From NCBI GenBank assembly GCA_015680685.1, contig MNCI01000828.1, positions 132,219 through 152,260 on the forward strand: 20,042 bases of DNA, in the 5' to 3' direction. Under the pieces are notes generated by a model. The model had not been told where the DNA came from and did no database searches. It worked only from the letters and a program-made list of their open reading frames with translations. Both the position numbers and the translations under genes were made by a program. Shown one piece after another: positions 17,841 through 20,042 of this stretch. How positions within the stretch are numbered: the first letter of the stretch is position 1; each line of letters opens with the position of its first letter. The DNA comes from Gnetum montanum. Lineage: Eukaryota; Streptophyta; Gnetopsida; Gnetales; Gnetaceae.

Positions 17841-18790
17841 CATTAATGGATGGTCTTTTGAAAATTAGTTTACAAAATGAAACTTCTTATACTTCTATGC
17901 GTGTTCATGATAGTGCTAGTGTTAAGAGATGTGTTGTGAATGAAGAATCCTCTATGTTATGGCATCGTAGATTAGGACATATCTCTATTAAGATAATAAA
18001 GAAATTAGTAAATGATGGAGTACTTGACACCCTAGATTTTACTAACTTTGACACTTGTGTGGATGACATAAAGGGAAAGTAGACCAATATGTCAAACAAA
18101 GGTGCCAAGAAGAGTTTATACATATTAAAGATCATACATACAAATATTTGTAGTCTAGATATGGATGCATATGGTCAAAGGTATTTCATTACTTTTATCA
18201 ATGACTACTCCTAATATATGTATCTCTACCTGCTTCATAACAAGAATGAAGCTTTAGATGTCTTTAAGATGTTTAAGGCTGAAGTAGAGAAACAGTGCAG
18301 TAAGAAAATAAATATGGTGAGGTCTAATAAAGGTGGTGAATACTATGGTAGATATACTAATGAAGGACACCAGAATGGGATTATTGCCCAGTATACTATA
18401 CCTAATTCTGTACACCAGAATGATGTGGCAGAAAGAAGAAACTGAACATTATTGGACATGGTGCAAAGTATGCTTAGCAACATTGAGCTTCCTAAGTCCT
18501 TGTGGACTAAAGCTCTCAAGATGGCTATGTATATATTAAACTAAGTTCCAAACAAGGCTATCTCAAAGACACCATTTGAATTATGGAAAGGTTGGAAACT
18601 AAATTTGTGACATATACATGTTTGGGGATGCCCATTTGAAGTAAAAGTCTATAATCCACAAGAAAAGAAGTTAGACCCAAGGACCACAAGTGGGTATTTT
18701 GTTGGATATGCTGAACGATCTAAGGGATAAAGATTTTATTGTCCATCACATACTAAGAGGTTTGTGGAATCAAGGAATGCTAAATTTCTT
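17841..18790 (+). pseudogene. Copia integrase pseudogene
   Basis: This would insert copia cDNA into nuclear DNA. The pre-integrase zinc region has both His in MLWHRRLGHIS (codons 17963 and 17978) and one Cys (18056), but the second Cys is Asp (18065-18067). In the core, the first Asp is Asn (HTNIC, 18143-18145) and the second is Asn (RSNKGGEYYG, 18326-18328). The Glu is kept in DVAERRN (18431-18433). Thus two of three catalytic residues are lost, both by GAT to AAT. Stops occur after IKGK, in NDYS*, in RRN* and in YILN*. Downstream, TPFELWKGW, HVWGCPFEVKVY, SGYFVGYAERSKG and FVESRNAKFLEND are standard copia landmarks. Confidence 0.9.
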
Positions 18791-19130
18791 GAGAATGACT
18801 TGATTAGTGGGAGTAACCAATCCTAGAACACTATTCCAGAGAAAGATCATGCAGGTACCCAGCCCTCTACTTCAAGTGAAAGACTAATTATTGTACACAA
18901 CATGCCTAGAGCACAAACACATGATGAACAAAAACCAGTCATTGAAGTTCCACAAGCTACTAATCAAGAAATAATAGATCCAGATGAACAATAGATAGCA
19001 AAACCTACTGAACATCATGCTCCTTAGGAGAATGATGAACCAACATTAAGAAGATCTACTAAAGTAAGGTGATCAGTGATTCCTAGTGACTATATAGTGT
19101 ATCTACAAGAGTCTAACTATAACACAAGAG
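18791..19130 (+). pseudogene. Copia integrase-RT linker
   Basis: This is a variable Pro/Gln/Glu-rich connecting segment (PSTSSERLIIVH, EQKPVIEVPQATNQE) ending in LRRSTKVR, the usual charged landmark just before copia RT, then PSDYIVYLQES. It has stops near 18823, 18991, 19024 and 19069. It lacks catalytic motifs. Confidence 0.75.
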
Positions 19131-19785
19131 CCAAAAATGATTCCCAAACATTTTCATAAGCCATGAATTGTAAGAAATCTAACTTGTGGTATGATGCCAT
19201 GAAAGATAAGATGAACTCTATGTCATCTAATGGAGTTTGGGATCTTGTCAAGTTGCCTAATGGTGTAAAAACCATTGGATGCAAATGGTTCTTAAAGACA
19301 AAGAGAGACTCATTAGGCAACATTGAAATATATAAGGTAAGACTTGTTACTAAAGGGTTTACTCAAAGAGAGGAAATAGATTACACAAAGACCTTTTCTC
19401 CTGTATCTATGAAAGATTCCCTTTGTGTGATTATGGCATTAGTTGCCCATTTTGATTACAAATTACATTAGATGGATGTGAAAATGGCATTCCTCAATGG
19501 TGATTTAGAGGAAGAGGTTTATATGAAACAACCTAAAGGAGTTTCCTCTAGCGATGGTGAGCAATTGGTATGCAAGCTCAAGAAATCCATATATGGATTA
19601 AAACAGGTCTTGCATTGATGGTCTTTAAAATTCCATGATGTCATCACTTCATTTGGTTTTGAAGAGAACATAATGGATCAATGTATATATCAAAAGTTCA
19701 ATGGGAGAAAAATCTATTTACTTGTCCTATATGTCGATGATATCCTTCTTACGACCCATGATAATGGATTTCTATATAAGGTTAA
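19131..19785 (+). pseudogene. Copia reverse transcriptase pseudogene, cut short
   Basis: This would copy element RNA to DNA. Motifs in order are WYDAMKDKMNSM, NGVWDLVKLP, GCKWFLKTKRDSLGN, VTKGFTQREEIDYTKTFSPVS, then after a stop at 19469-19471 [30 protein letters not shown], and LLVLYVDDILL (YVDD at 19730-19741). The catalytic aspartates remain. The match ends at GFLYKV; from 19786 the sequence is a gypsy LTR. The thumb and the RNase H domain are therefore outside the window or lost. Confidence 0.92.
19781..19785. other. Candidate target-site duplication GTTAA
   Basis: These are the five bases just before the gypsy LTR edge at 19786. Gypsy insertions usually duplicate 5 bp. The partner copy would lie beyond the window, so this is only a prediction. 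Confidence 0.3.
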
Positions 19786-20042
19786 TGAGTGGCGAGGTAC
19801 CCCTACACTCAACCATACGAATACAAGCACTTCACACACGATCTGGTCGAACTCCGCAGATGGACTAGTTGTGATATCTAGACAATTAGTTACTCATAGA
19901 TCGCAGTTCGTTGTCTTCCCACCTAGACTAGTATTAGCTTTGTCACATATGGTTTAGTCCAGAGTGAGGTGTATGATGTGTTCCTACACTAATGCTACTC
20001 CTGGGTATGATGGGAAATAATATCAACTAAGCTAGGAGAGAG
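19786..20042 (-). mobile_element. LTR end of a second gypsy element, continuing past the window
   Basis: From TGAGTGGCGAGGTACCCC onward this matches the gypsy 5' LTR at 8239: 35 of the first 37 bases agree, with further matches such as CGTTGTCTTCCCA (19909-19921 versus 8370-8382). Because this end is the one next to the primer site in the first element, the new element is also on the minus strand, and its 3' LTR end faces the copia sequence. No primer site precedes it, so this is an outer edge, or the edge of a solo LTR. More distal sequence diverges from the first copy, so the two are not recent sisters. Confidence 0.8.

Larger units (their letters stand above)
15490..19785 (+). mobile_element. 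Degenerate Ty1/copia retrotransposon, truncated in RT
   Basis: On the plus strand the order is LTR, Met-tRNA-type primer site, leader, Gag, protease, integrase, reverse transcriptase. Integrase before RT is the Ty1/copia order. The protein motifs resemble the plant Tork/TNT1-type group. The reading frame at 16814 is the same as that of protease (17528), integrase (17846, 18218) and RT (19163, 19673), apart from two cancelling shifts in gag, so the original single-ORF layout is still visible. RT stops shortly after YVDD at 19785, where a gypsy LTR begins. RNase H and the 3' LTR are not in the window. Confidence 0.88.

Overview
This window looks like a repeat-rich intergenic stretch of a large plant nuclear genome. 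I see no intact host gene, no tRNA or rRNA gene, no CRISPR array and no bacterial gene organisation. The plant call rests on three kinds of decayed retroelement with plant features: a Ty3/gypsy element with a tRNA-Asp-type primer site, a Ty1/copia element with an initiator-Met-tRNA-type primer site, and the endonuclease part of an L1-like LINE. A gymnosperm or other giant-genome plant would fit the density and age of the elements, but the sequence alone does not settle the species. One undetermined base (N at 16397) points to a draft assembly.

Layout. 1-350 holds a diverged LTR piece on the minus strand. 350-1954 is non-coding and probably the 3' part of the gypsy element. 1955-8234 is the gypsy internal region on the minus strand: integrase, RNase H, reverse transcriptase, protease, Gag, leader and primer-binding site. 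8239 to about 9287 is its 5' LTR. About 9310-10200 is a minus-strand LINE endonuclease relic that stops where the LTR begins. About 10200-15490 is AT-rich with no recognised gene; it contains a second LTR-like fragment near 12.4 kb, a short coding-like relic near 13.2 kb, two old tandem duplications and a TATA-bearing repeat cluster near 15.3 kb. About 15490-19785 is a plus-strand copia element: 5' LTR, primer site, long leader, Gag, protease, integrase and the start of reverse transcriptase. At 19786 the copia reverse transcriptase is broken by the end of another LTR of the same gypsy family, which runs out of the window.

How the parts relate. The gypsy and copia units once encoded the Gag and Pol proteins needed for their own reverse transcription and integration. 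Both are dead now. The gypsy copy has about 20 in-frame stops in gag and about 16 from RT to integrase, yet long stretches keep one reading frame with no net indel. Several catalytic residues are lost through G-to-A codon changes (gypsy RNase H Asp to Asn and integrase Glu to Lys; two copia integrase Asp to Asn). This suggests long decay by cytosine deamination in methylated DNA. The nesting gives an order: the LINE was present before the first gypsy element, and the copia element before the second gypsy insertion. I did not find a convincing new biological system; the most useful observations are the nested junctions, the shared LTR promoter layout and the unusual Gag features.
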